Shown piece by piece: positions 18,256-28,600 of a DNA stretch of 48,951 nt. The DNA is from Alphaproteobacteria bacterium RIFCSPHIGHO2_12_FULL_63_12 (GTDB lineage Bacteria; Pseudomonadota; Alphaproteobacteria; Caulobacterales; Parvularculaceae). How positions within the stretch are numbered: position 1 is the stretch's first letter; each line of letters begins with the position of its first letter. The notes below the pieces were generated by a model. That model saw nothing but the letters and a program-made list of their open reading frames with translations, ran no database searches and was not told the DNA's origin. The translations under genes and the position numbers were made by a program. The DNA lies in NCBI GenBank assembly GCA_001767925.1, contig MEMM01000128.1, forward strand, positions 56,408 to 105,358. Direction: 5' to 3'.

Positions 18256-20580
18256 TTGGCCGACATTTTCATATCCTATGCGCGCGAAGACCGCGCCCAG
18301 ATCGATTTGCTGGCGAGCGCGCTGGAAGCGTCGGGTTACTCGGTCTGGTGGGACAAGAGGATCTCAGCGGGCGTCGAGTTTACGAAGGAGACGACGGCGG
18401 AACTCGCCGCCGCTCGCGTCGTGCTCGTCGCCTGGTCGAAGGCCTCCTCGTCATCGCACTGGGTGGCGGACGAGGCGGCGGAAGGTCGAGACAGCGGCCG
18501 GCTTGCGCCGATCAGCCTCGACGGGACGCCGCCGCCGCTTGGCTTTCGCCAGTTCCAGACAATCGACTTCGCGCCGTGGGCCCGTGGCGACCTTACGCCA
18601 TTCGACGAGCTGTCAGCGGCGATCGGCGGAAAGCTCGATGCGCCGGCCCGGCCGATTGCGGCGCCGAAGCGCTCCTTTCGTGCGCCCTCGCGGGCCGTTC
18701 TTGCCGGCGCGGCGGCCGCGCTCGCCCTTGTCGCCGCCGGGTCCTACCTTCTGTCTGGCCGCGAGAATGCGTCCTCGGCGCCGGAAAAAGCGGCGGCCGA
18801 GCGGCCGGACAGAAAGGAAGTCTACGGATCGATTGCGGTTCTTCCTTTCGTCGATCTCAGCGAGCAAAAGGATCACGCATGGTTCGCTGACGGCGTCGCC
18901 GAGGAAATCCTCAGCGACCTTTCGCGAAGCAACGGCCTCAAGGTGGTTGCGCGATCGTCGTCATTTCTGTTCCGCGATTCGAAAAAGCCGCTGAGCGAGA
19001 TCGCGTTCGAACTCGGCGTCGAGGCGATTCTAGAAGGGTCCGTGCGGCGGTCCGGCGACCGGCTGCGGGTCTCTGCGCAGCTCATCGACGCAAATACCGG
19101 CTTCCAGCTATGGTCGAAGAAATTCGACCGGAACGCCGATGACGTGTTTGACGTCCAGGACGAGATTTCCGCGACGATCGTCAGGGAAATGAACTCCGCG
19201 TTGAAGCCGGCGCCCGCCGCCGGCCGACCGCAGTCGGCTGAAGCCTATGACGCGTTTCTCGAAGCGAAATTCCTGGCGGAGCAGCGCTCGCCCGCCTCGC
19301 TGAAGGCGGCGCGCGAGAAATTCGCGGAAGTGATCCGACTGGAGCCTGATTTTGCGCCGGCCTACGCCTTGCTTGCGGACGCCGCCTGGCGCTCCAGCAT
19401 CAACGATCATGGCGACATGCCGCATGAGGAGGCGTTGGCGCTCGCCAAGCGCAACCTCGCCAAGGCTTATCAGCTGGATCCGTCGCTGATCGAGGCGCGC
19501 GCCGTCGATGTCGCCGTTCGGACGCTCAGCGCCTTTGACAGCGATAACGCCGCCGCTGAATTCGCGGCGGCCGAAGAGATTGCGCGCAAGCTGATAGCCG
19601 AGGCGCCCGACTACCTGCCTGGCTATTACGAGATCGTGTTCAATCTGCAGGCGCAGGGGAAACCGAAAGATGCGCTCGTCTTCGCGGAGAAGGCGATCGA
19701 GATTGATCCGCTGGGCGCGATGTCGAGCCGCAAGCTTTCAACGACGCTTCGTTTCGCCGGCCGCAGCGAGGAAGCGGCTGCGGTCGCGGCGCGCGCGATG
19801 TCTTACAACAAGGACTCGAATTTGCTGGCGGTCGCGCACCATTATGCGTTGACCGATCATGGCGACATCAGCGGCGCGCTGGCGACGATCGTGCCGCTTC
19901 TTGAAGCCTCGCCAGAGGATTTCACGCTTCGTCAGATGGCGAGCAGCGTCATGGCCTTCCTCGGATTTGAGGAAGAAGCGGTTGCGCTCGCGCCCGACGA
20001 CTGGGGCCGAGATGCGGCGCTGTTGCAGCTCGGAAAGCCGTCCGTCGGGGCGTCTGATGCGGTCGCAGTTCCGACGGATAACGTCTGGAACGATCAGCTG
20101 CGCGGCATCCGTCTGTTTGTTTCTCGCAAGTTCCCGCAGGCGATCATGCCGCTTGCAAAGGCGGCGGCGCCGGAAACGGTCTCTGAGGCGGCGCTCATCG
20201 CCCGACTCGCTTACGCTTATAGGGAGACGCAAGCCGACGCGGCGGAAGCCGATTGGCGCGCTAAACTCGACAGGCTCATCGCCCAGATGGAAACGAACGG
20301 CGTCGGCGATGCGTTTTATTTTGAAGCGAAGACCCTGTCACTGGCGCTGAACGGCGACGCCGACGCGCTTTTCAATTCGCCGGAAGTTTCCCGATACGTC
20401 AAATCGAGCACGGCTCTGCGCGCGCCGGTCGAGCTCGACCCGATGTTCGAGTCTTACGCGCGCGACGCGCGACATGCCAGGCTCGTCGCGCAGGAGGCCG
20501 CCCATAAGAGGAGCGAGCGGCGTGAGGCGCTCGCCGATGGATCGGTGGAGCGCGTCAAGGCGATCCTCGCCAAATCTTAG
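18256..20580 (+). CDS. TIR domain - TM - TolB/FlgO-like - TPR protein
   Basis: 'DIFISYAREDRAQIDLLASALEASGYSVWWDKRI' TIR; 'VLAGAAAALALVAAGSYLLSG' TM; 'SIAVLPFVDLSEQKDHAWFADGVAEEILSDLSR' TolB/FlgO-like; C-terminal helical repeats; TTG start. Confidence 0.88.
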   Translation: MADIFISYAREDRAQIDLLASALEASGYSVWWDKRISAGVEFTKETTAELAAARVVLVAWSKASSSSHWVADEAAEGRDSGRLAPISLDGTPPPLGFRQFQTIDFAPWARGDLTPFDELSAAIGGKLDAPARPIAAPKRSFRAPSRAVLAGAAAALALVAAGSYLLSGRENASSAPEKAAAERPDRKEVYGSIAVLPFVDLSEQKDHAWFADGVAEEILSDLSRSNGLKVVARSSSFLFRDSKKPLSEIAFELGVEAILEGSVRRSGDRLRVSAQLIDANTGFQLWSKKFDRNADDVFDVQDEISATIVREMNSALKPAPAAGRPQSAEAYDAFLEAKFLAEQRSPASLKAAREKFAEVIRLEPDFAPAYALLADAAWRSSINDHGDMPHEEALALAKRNLAKAYQLDPSLIEARAVDVAVRTLSAFDSDNAAAEFAAAEEIARKLIAEAPDYLPGYYEIVFNLQAQGKPKDALVFAEKAIEIDPLGAMSSRKLSTTLRFAGRSEEAAAVAARAMSYNKDSNLLAVAHHYALTDHGDISGALATIVPLLEASPEDFTLRQMASSVMAFLGFEEEAVALAPDDWGRDAALLQLGKPSVGASDAVAVPTDNVWNDQLRGIRLFVSRKFPQAIMPLAKAAAPETVSEAALIARLAYAYRETQADAAEADWRAKLDRLIAQMETNGVGDAFYFEAKTLSLALNGDADALFNSPEVSRYVKSSTALRAPVELDPMFESYARDARHARLVAQEAAHKRSERREALADGSVERVKAILAKS

Positions 20581-20818
20581 ACCGGACTTTTTTCAGCCGC
20601 GTCCGCCGCCGCTGTTGCGACGCATTGCGCCCGGCATTTTCTCTCAATCGGCGAAATCCCGCGCGCAACTACATCTTTCCGGAGTCTTGAATTCGATCTG
20701 ATGGATCTCATGTCTTATGATCGGCGGCGATGCGAATCGACGCGGCTATTTGACAAGTGAATGAACGGTTGCGGGGGCGGCGCGTCGCCCGAAAGGCGAA
20801 ATTGTCCCGCCTTGATTG

Positions 20819-20837
20819 TGTACGGATTATCCGTACA
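20819..20837. repeat. Perfect palindrome TGTACGGAT-T-ATCCGTACA
   Basis: 9-bp perfect arms; core GGATTATCCG repeated at 20889-20898. Confidence 0.7.
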
Positions 20838-20929
20838 AAACCGCTGGAACCCGCGCGGGGACTGGACTGAAATCATCAAACGGCGCGGGGATTATCCGCA
20901 CGATCCGCATTTTGGCGGCGCCTTCGCGC

Positions 20930-21292
20930 TCAGGCGGTTGCGGGCTTGGCCTTCGGCGGGATGAGTTTGGCGTTGACGCTGTTCCGGAACGCCATGAACC
21001 CGGCGATCATCACGACAAGGCCGAGATAGCGCACGACATAGAGCCCCAGATCGTCGACGAAGGTTTTCTGGAGCGCGCCGATCGAGGCGTAGATCGAATG
21101 GATGTCGGCGCCGGCGAGCGCCATGCCGGAGATCGGCCAGATCAGGCGGTCGATGAAGAGGGCGATCGCGCCCAAAAACCAGGAGGAGCGCTTTTTGCGC
21201 GGCAGGATCGCCAGCGTGAAGGCGATGATCAGCGCGCGGGTGACGTCCGCGCCGGAAAAGCCGAGAGCGATGATATTCCTGAGATCTTCCAT
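20930..21292 (-). CDS. Small predicted membrane protein
   Basis: ~120 aa with hydrophobic stretches 'ALIIAFTLAILP', 'FLGAIALFIDRLIWPISGMAL', 'VVRYLGLVVMIAGFMAF'. Confidence 0.65.
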   Translation of the reverse strand: MEDLRNIIALGFSGADVTRALIIAFTLAILPRKKRSSWFLGAIALFIDRLIWPISGMALAGADIHSIYASIGALQKTFVDDLGLYVVRYLGLVVMIAGFMAFRNSVNAKLIPPKAKPATA

Positions 21293-21413
21293 GGGCCGTC
21301 TCCAAATTCCCGGAAATAACGCGCCTTCATGGTTAACGTCTGGTAAAACCGCCTTGGCGGACTTCCGCAAGAATCGGGTCGCGGCGGACGCATGTCTGGC
21401 CGAAAACCCGCAG

Positions 21414-22292
21414 ATGAGCCCTGTGATGACCTTAAGCCGCCCTCCCTCCCGCCTCGACGGCTACGCGCCGATCGCCCGCGCGATCGATTTTCTGGTCGCC
21501 AATGCTGAAGGCGCGCCGAGCCTTGAGGAGGCCGCCGGCGTTGTCGGCCTCAGCCCGGCGCATTTCCAGCGCGTCTTCAAGGAAGGGGCGGGGGTCTCGC
21601 CCAAGCGCTTCTTGCAGTTCCTCGCGGCGGGCGAGGCGCGCCGGACCATGGATCGCGGCGGCAGCGTCATGGACGCGGCTTTTGCGGCGGGGCTCTCCGG
21701 CCCCTCAAGGCTGCACGATCTCTTCCTCGTTTCGGAAGCGATGACCCCCGGCGCCTATCGCCGCAAGGGCGAGGGCGAGGCGATCCGTTACGCGGAAGTC
21801 GACGGGCCGTTCGGGCGGACCCTGATCGGCGCCACCGAAAAAGGCGTCTGTTGGCTTTCTTTCACCGAGCCGGACGGCCTTGCCCGTTCGCTCGCCGAAA
21901 TGAAAGGCGACTGGCCGGCGGCGACCTATCGCGAGGATCCGGGCTTCATCGCGCCGATCGCTGCGCGCGCTTTCGCTTTCGCGGCCGGCGAGCGGCTCGA
22001 CAAACCGCTCGGCCTTTATGTTCAGGGCACGAATTTCCAGCTGAAAATCTGGGAAGCCCTGCTGCGCATTCCCGCCGGCGACTGCGTCACTTACGGCGAT
22101 CTCGCGCGGGCGGTCGGCGCCCCGAAAGCCTCAAGGGCGGTCGGCGCGGCGGTCGGCGCCAACATGATCTCGCTCCTTATCCCCTGTCACCGGGTGATCC
22201 TCTCCTCGGGCGTCGTCCACAATTACCGCTGGGGGGCGGCGCGCAAGAAGGCGATCCTCGCCCTCGAGGCGGCGCGGGCGAGCGCGGCCTGA
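21414..22292 (+). CDS. Ada-like protein: AraC-type HTH plus methylated-DNA-[protein]-cysteine S-methyltransferase
   Basis: AraC HTH 'AAGVVGLSPAHFQRVFKEGAGVSPKRFL'; active site 'IPCHRV'. Confidence 0.92.
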   Translation: MSPVMTLSRPPSRLDGYAPIARAIDFLVANAEGAPSLEEAAGVVGLSPAHFQRVFKEGAGVSPKRFLQFLAAGEARRTMDRGGSVMDAAFAAGLSGPSRLHDLFLVSEAMTPGAYRRKGEGEAIRYAEVDGPFGRTLIGATEKGVCWLSFTEPDGLARSLAEMKGDWPAATYREDPGFIAPIAARAFAFAAGERLDKPLGLYVQGTNFQLKIWEALLRIPAGDCVTYGDLARAVGAPKASRAVGAAVGANMISLLIPCHRVILSSGVVHNYRWGAARKKAILALEAARASAA

Positions 22293-22453
22293 ACGCCCTT
22301 TTCCGTTTGCGGCCTGATATTTAGGGGACCCTCGCGCGTTGCGCCGGGGCGCTGGATCGCTATATATCCGCCAGCCCATGCGCCGGCCCGGCGTTCGACC
22401 GAGGTCGGCGTTCAGTTTTCGTTCCAGGCTCTTCCGCCAAGGAGTTTAGCCCG

Positions 22454-22786
22454 ATGTTCTTCTCGCCCGCTTATGCGCAGGCCGCCGGCGTCGCAGCGCC
22501 CAATCCGCTGCTCCAGCTCGCGCCGTTTATTCTGGTCTTCGTGTTCTTCTATTTCCTGATCATCCGGCCGCAGAACCAGGCGCGCAAAAAGCACATGGAG
22601 ATGATCGCCAATGTCCGCAAAGGCGACGTCGTCGTCACCTCGGGCGGCATGATCGGCAAAGTGACAAAAGTGCTCGACGGCGACGAGGTCATGGTCGAGC
22701 TCGCCGACAATGTGGTCGTCAAAATCGTCAAGTCGACCCTGACCGACGTTCGCACCAAGCCTGCGCCCGCCGCCAACGATCAATAA
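22454..22786 (+). CDS. yajC: Preprotein translocase subunit YajC
   Basis: 'PFILVFVFFYFLIIRPQNQARKKHMEMIANVRKGDVVVTSGGMIGKV'; directly upstream of secD. Confidence 0.96.
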   Translation: MFFSPAYAQAAGVAAPNPLLQLAPFILVFVFFYFLIIRPQNQARKKHMEMIANVRKGDVVVTSGGMIGKVTKVLDGDEVMVELADNVVVKIVKSTLTDVRTKPAPAANDQ

Positions 22787-22831
22787 GAAGAGAAAGGGCG
22801 GGACGCGCTTTATCGTCTCGCAGGCTCAAGA

Positions 22832-24451
22832 ATGCTTCAGTTCAGACCATGGCAACAGGCGCTGATCGCCGGTTCCGTCGCGCTTGCGGCGCTGCTCGCT
22901 GTCCCGAATTTCTTCCCGAAGGACGAGGTCGCCGGCTGGCCGGGCTTCGCGCCGAAAAGCCGCGTCAATCTGGGGCTTGATCTGCAAGGAGGCTCTTATC
23001 TCCTGCTCGGCGTCGACACGGAAAAGGTGATCGACGACCGGCTGACGGCGCTGCGTCAGGAAATCCAGCGTTCGATGCGCCCGTCCGGGACGAAAGAACG
23101 GGTGACCTTGCAGGCGCTGCCGACGCTCGATCTGCCGGCCGATACCGTCACGTTAAGGGTGAAGGACGAAGCGCAGGTCGAGGAAGCGTCCGAGCGCGTG
23201 CGCGAGCTGACGCGGCCGGCCTCGATCGTCGGAACGGCGGTCAGGTCCTATGAAGTGACAGTGACAGGGCCGCGCATCGATGTCGTGATGACGCCGGACG
23301 CCCGGCGCGTCTACCAGCAAGAAGCGCTCGCCGATTCGATCGAAGTCGTCCGTAGACGTATAGATCCCGCCGGCAACAAGGAAGTGCTGATCCAGCCGCA
23401 AGGCGCCGATCGCATCGTCGTGCAAGCGCCGGGCGACAATGACCCGGAAGCGCTAAAGCAGATCATCAACCGCACGGGCCAGCTTTCCTTCCACCGCGTC
23501 GATCAGTCGGTCTCGCAGGAAGACATGCTGGCCGGCGTCCTGCCGCCGAACCGGATTGTCGTGCCGATCGCCCAGACCGAAGGCGGCGGGCAACTGGTGT
23601 TGTGGGAGGAGGCGGAAGTCACCGGCGACATGGTCGAAAGCGCCTCGGCCGGCATCGACACCCAGGGCGGCGGCTTTCAGATCAACTTCGCCTTCGACAG
23701 CCGCGGCGCGCGCCGTTTCGCCGATTATACGCGCGAGCATGTCGGCGAACTTTTCGCCATCGTTCTCGACAACGAAGTCATCTCCTATCCGCGCATCCAA
23801 ACGCCGATCACCGGCGGGTCTGGCCGCATCACCGGCAATTTCGCGCCGGAAGAAGCGCAGCGCATCGCGACGCTGATCCGCTCGGGCGCCTTGCCCGCGC
23901 CCCTCAACACGCTCGAACAGCGCAGCGTCGGCCCCGATCTCGGCGCCGATTCGGTCAAGGCCGGCACGATCTCGCTGATCGCCGGATTTCTCGCGGTCGC
24001 CGCTTACATGGTCGTGACCTACGGCCGGTTCGGCTGGTTCGCGAATATCGCGCTGTTTGCGAACCTTATCTTGCTAACCGGCATCTTGTCGCTGCTCGGC
24101 TCAACGCTGACCCTTCCCGGCATCGCCGGCATCGTCTTGACCGTCGGCATGGCGGTCGACGCCAACGTGCTGATCTTCGAGCGCATCCGCGAGGAAGTCC
24201 GCCACGGCAAGAGTTCGGTCAACGCCGTCGAGCTTGGTTTCGACAAAGCGTGGTCGGCGATCGCGGACGGCAATGCGACGACGCTGCTCACCGCGATGAT
24301 CATGTTCGTCCTCGGCGCCGGCCCGGTGCGGGGCTTCGCGGTGACGCTCGCCTTCGGCATCATCACTTCCGTCTATTCGGCGATTTTGATCACCAAGATT
24401 CTCGCCGGCCATTATGTGCTTACGAAGCGTCCGAAAACGCTGACGCTTTAA
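22832..24451 (+). CDS. secD: Protein translocase subunit SecD
   Basis: 'GLDLQGGSYLLLGVD', 'VLTVGMAVDANVLIFERIREE'. Confidence 0.97.
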   Translation: MLQFRPWQQALIAGSVALAALLAVPNFFPKDEVAGWPGFAPKSRVNLGLDLQGGSYLLLGVDTEKVIDDRLTALRQEIQRSMRPSGTKERVTLQALPTLDLPADTVTLRVKDEAQVEEASERVRELTRPASIVGTAVRSYEVTVTGPRIDVVMTPDARRVYQQEALADSIEVVRRRIDPAGNKEVLIQPQGADRIVVQAPGDNDPEALKQIINRTGQLSFHRVDQSVSQEDMLAGVLPPNRIVVPIAQTEGGGQLVLWEEAEVTGDMVESASAGIDTQGGGFQINFAFDSRGARRFADYTREHVGELFAIVLDNEVISYPRIQTPITGGSGRITGNFAPEEAQRIATLIRSGALPAPLNTLEQRSVGPDLGADSVKAGTISLIAGFLAVAAYMVVTYGRFGWFANIALFANLILLTGILSLLGSTLTLPGIAGIVLTVGMAVDANVLIFERIREEVRHGKSSVNAVELGFDKAWSAIADGNATTLLTAMIMFVLGAGPVRGFAVTLAFGIITSVYSAILITKILAGHYVLTKRPKTLTL

Positions 24452-24460
24452 GAGGTCGCC

Positions 24461-25432
24461 ATGCTTTTGAAGATCATCCCGGAAAACACCAAATTTCCCT
24501 TCACCAAATATCGTTGGCACGGCGTCATCATATCGACCCTGCTGAACATCGCCGCGATCGCCTCGATGGTCTTTATCGGCTTCAATTTCGGGGTCGATTT
24601 CAAGGGCGGCGTGACGATTGAAGTCGCCTCGTCCAATCCGATCGACATCACGGCGGTTCGCTCCGGCGTCAGCGGTCTCGGCCTCGGCGCCGTCAAGGTG
24701 CAGGCGATCAATGACGCTTCCGGCGACGCCAACGGCGTTATCGTTTATGTCGAGCGCGACGCGGAGGCGGAAACCTCCGCTGGCGCCGATCAGGACGAAG
24801 CGCAACAAGTCGTCGCCGCCGAGATCCAGACCAAGCTGAAGGAGGTTCTCGGCGCGGACATCACCTTCCGCCGCACCGATGTCGTCGGCGCGACGGTCTC
24901 GGGCGAGCTGATCAAGAAGGGCGTGATGGCGGTCGTGGGGTCGATCCTCCTCATCATTATTTATGTCTGGTTCCGATACCGGTGGCAGTTCGGCGTCGGC
25001 GCCATCGTCGCGACGATTCACGATACGATCATGACGCTCGGCATGCTCTCGATCCTGCAGGTGCCGTTCGACATACCGATGATCGCCGCGATTTTGACCA
25101 TTGTCGGCTATTCGGTGAACGACACCGTCGTCGTCTTCGACCGGATGCGGGAGAATCTGCGAAAATTCAAGAAAATGCCGTTCGGCGAACTGATCGATCT
25201 GTCGATCAACGAGACGCTGTCGCGAACGGTGATGACTTCGGGCACCGTCATCATTTCCCTGGTCCCGCTGTTTTTCTTCGGCGGCGAGGTCCTGCGCGGC
25301 TTTTCCGGGGCGATCCTGTTCGGCGTCTTTGTCGGCACCTATTCGTCGATCTTCATCGCCGCGCCGTTCCTGATGGCGACCGGCGTCGGGCGCGACTGGG
25401 TCAAGGGCGCCGCCGCGCCCGCCGGCGCGTAA
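24461..25432 (+). CDS. secF: Protein translocase subunit SecF
   Basis: 'GVDFKGGVTIEV', 'TIVGYSVNDTVVVFDRMREN'. Confidence 0.97.
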   Translation: MLLKIIPENTKFPFTKYRWHGVIISTLLNIAAIASMVFIGFNFGVDFKGGVTIEVASSNPIDITAVRSGVSGLGLGAVKVQAINDASGDANGVIVYVERDAEAETSAGADQDEAQQVVAAEIQTKLKEVLGADITFRRTDVVGATVSGELIKKGVMAVVGSILLIIIYVWFRYRWQFGVGAIVATIHDTIMTLGMLSILQVPFDIPMIAAILTIVGYSVNDTVVVFDRMRENLRKFKKMPFGELIDLSINETLSRTVMTSGTVIISLVPLFFFGGEVLRGFSGAILFGVFVGTYSSIFIAAPFLMATGVGRDWVKGAAAPAGA

Positions 25433-25633
25433 GCGAAAAATAGGGGCCGGACCCCCGAAAAGTCCTCGGTCGGCGCGACCCCGGCGCGCCGCCGATTGAC
25501 ATTAAATTCCATCCCCATAGACTGCGCCTGAACCGGGCTGTACGCCCGGAAGCAAAAAAATCACTGAGGGCTATCAGTACCGGCCGCCTGCAGAGGTCAC
25601 TCGGAAACGAGGCAGACAGCAGGGGTAATACTA

Positions 25634-28600
25634 ATGACAATCAGGAATATCGCGCCGCAAAGATTCGCGGCGATCAAGATCGCGCTTGCCGCAAGCGCGT
25701 CGATGATGACGCTCGCGGTTGCAGCTGCGGCCGCCGCCCAGGAAGACGATCAGGTCGAACTGACGCCGCCCGCGCAGCCAGTCGAAGACGCTCCTTCGAC
25801 CGATACGATCGTTGTCACCGGCTCGCGCATCGCCCGCAAGGAATTTTCGAGCGCCGCGCCTGTCCAGGTCATCCAGGGAGATGTCGCAAGGGAGGCCGGC
25901 CTGCTCGATATTGACGAAATCCTGCAGACCTCGCCGCAGTCGACAGGCCTTCAAATCGACCAGTCTTTCATCCCATTCGTGCTCGACAATGGCCCAGGCG
26001 CGACCCAGGTTTCATTTCGCGGCCTCGACCCGGAAAGAACGCTGGTTCTCATCAACGGCCGCCGGATGGCGCCCGCGGGGGTCGGCGGCGCGCCGACGAC
26101 GCCCGATATCAGCCTGATCCCGACCATCCTGATCGACCGGATTGAAAACCTCTTCGACGGCGCTTCCTCGGTCTACGGATCGGATGCGATCGCTGGCGTG
26201 GCGAATGTCATTTTAAGACGCGATTTCGACGGCTTCCAGATCGACGCCGACGGCTCCCTGCCGTTTCAGAGCGGCGGCGAACAATATACCGTCGCCGCGT
26301 CCTGGGGCATGACCGGCGACAATGGCTTCATCGGCTTCGGAGCCGAATACCAGACCAATAACCGTGTCGCGCGCAATCAGCGGGATTTCCTCGGGCGTTG
26401 CGAGCAGGAGCTTTATTATACGCCAGACGGCCGGATTCTGAATCAGGATACCAATCAAAATCCCGGAGTGACCATCAATGAGTGCGTGCAGTTTCCGCTG
26501 ACCAACCGCATCTTCATTCCCATCGGATTCGGCTCGGTTTATTATACGCCCGGGTCGACGAATGTCGGAATTCCAAACTTTTCGGAAACCCAGCTTGGGA
26601 CGACATTCGACTTTGACGGCGACGGATTGCAAGACGTCGACTTCAAGGACCCGTTTTATGCTTATGACGCAAGCGAGACGGCCCAGAACGCCGACTTCCT
26701 TCCGTCCAATCAGACTTTTTCGATCTACGCCTATGGAGAATATAATACCGGCAAGGGCGGCAACATCACTCCATTCTTCGAAGCGATGTTTTCAAACCGG
26801 CAGACCAGCCAATATCAGCCGGGCGCGCAGTTCTTCAACAATGTGCCGGCCACGAACCCTTTCAATCCCTGCAATATCGATCTTGCGGACAACGGCACGC
26901 CTGCTGATCCATCCGACGATTATCCGATCAACCCGGACGGCGTGAACTGTCTTGGAATTTTCGGCGTCAATTTTGGTTCGATCGATAATGTGCAGCCGAT
27001 CCTCAACATCAACGGCGATCGCGACACGCGCGACACCGAAGTGTCGCAGTTTCGCATTGTCGGCGGCGCCCGGGGAGAGCTGCCGTGGCTCGACGGCTTT
27101 ATCGGTTTCAACGGATTCACCTGGGAGGCTTCCGCCAGCTACTCACGGTCGAACGGCACGGACGTGTTTCAGGGCATCGATCAAGACCGCCTCGATCTTT
27201 CCTTGAGCACTTCCGTCAGGAACCCCGATGGATCTGTTACCTGCGGCGGAACCGTCCCGCAGGTCACGCCCTGCGTGCCGGTCAACCTTTTTGCGCCGAA
27301 CCTTTATCTGGAGGGCGGCGGATTTTTAACGCCCGAGGAAGCGGCCTATCTCTACGTTCCGGCCGATTTTGCGACGACTGTCGAACAAACGCTCGCCCAG
27401 GTTTACGTGACCGGCCAGGTCGCAACATTGCCGTGGAATCAGAACCCGCTATCCATCGTCGTCGGCGGCGAATGGCGAGAAGATGCGATCAGCTCGCGCC
27501 CGTCGGCGTTTCGTCGCGACGGCCGGATTCACAATTTCGCATCCGACCGGGGCGCAACCGGCAAGCGCGATCTCTATGAATTCTTCACCGAGCTCGATAC
27601 CGACCTTCTCTCCGACATGCCCGGGGCTCAGCTCCTGAACATCAACGCTGCGGCGAGATGGACGGAGGAGAGCAATTACGGCTCGGCCTGGACCTACAGT
27701 CTCAAAGGCATCTACAAGCCTGTGGATTGGCTGACTTTCCGGGGCAGCTACGGCACCTCCTATCGTGCGCCAAACTCCCGGGAGCAGTTCTTGCTCGGCG
27801 GCACCGGCTTCAACAACATCACCGACCCATGCATCGTGCCGCTCGCCGCACGCGTCGCCAGCGGCAACCCGAATATTCCGCCGACCTACGATCCAAATCT
27901 CGATACGCGTTCGGCTTTCACGATTTCGCAGTGCCAGGCGCAGGGCGTCGACCCGCTTTCGCTCGGCATCACGACATCGCCTGAAACAAATCCCATTCAG
28001 AGCGTCGAAATCCTGACAGGCGGTTCAAATCAGCTCGAAGACGAAGAATCACGCGCCTATACCGCCGGCGTCGTCTGGGAGCAGCCGTGGACCGATGCGT
28101 TTGGGCTTACGGTCTCCGGCACTTATTACAACATCGTCGTTCGCGACTCAGTCGAAGAGCCTGGCACGGGTGATGTCATTCGCGAATGTTACACGATTCA
28201 GTCGACGGCCTCGAACGCCTTTTGTTCGCGCGTGACGCGTGATGCGCAAGGCTTTTTGAGCCTGCTCGACACGAGCTTCATCAATATCGGCCGACTTACG
28301 TCGAAAGGCATCGACTACAACCTTCTGCTGACCAAGGATTTCGACGCCTTCGGCAAGCCGTTCGACTTGTCGCTGGATGTTCGACTGTCGCAGCTCCTTG
28401 AGCAGGAAGTCGAAGTCCTAGGTTCGGTCGATGACAACAAGGGCGAAACGGATGCGCCGACATGGCGCGGCAACGCCAATCTCATCGTCAGCACCGGCGA
28501 TGTTCGGTTTAACTGGTTCACCCGCTGGATCGGGAAAGGCCAGGAAGACATCGATCTCAGCGACCCGGTGAACAATCCGCCATTCGTGTTTGACGTGGCG

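Noticed and set aside
20761-20964. Small plus-strand ORF spanning the palindrome
   Set aside because: No homology cue, low-complexity composition; palindrome is better treated as a DNA/RNA element
25433-25633. Leader upstream of the TonB-dependent receptor checked for a cobalamin or other riboswitch
   Set aside because: No recognisable B12-box or other riboswitch core by eye
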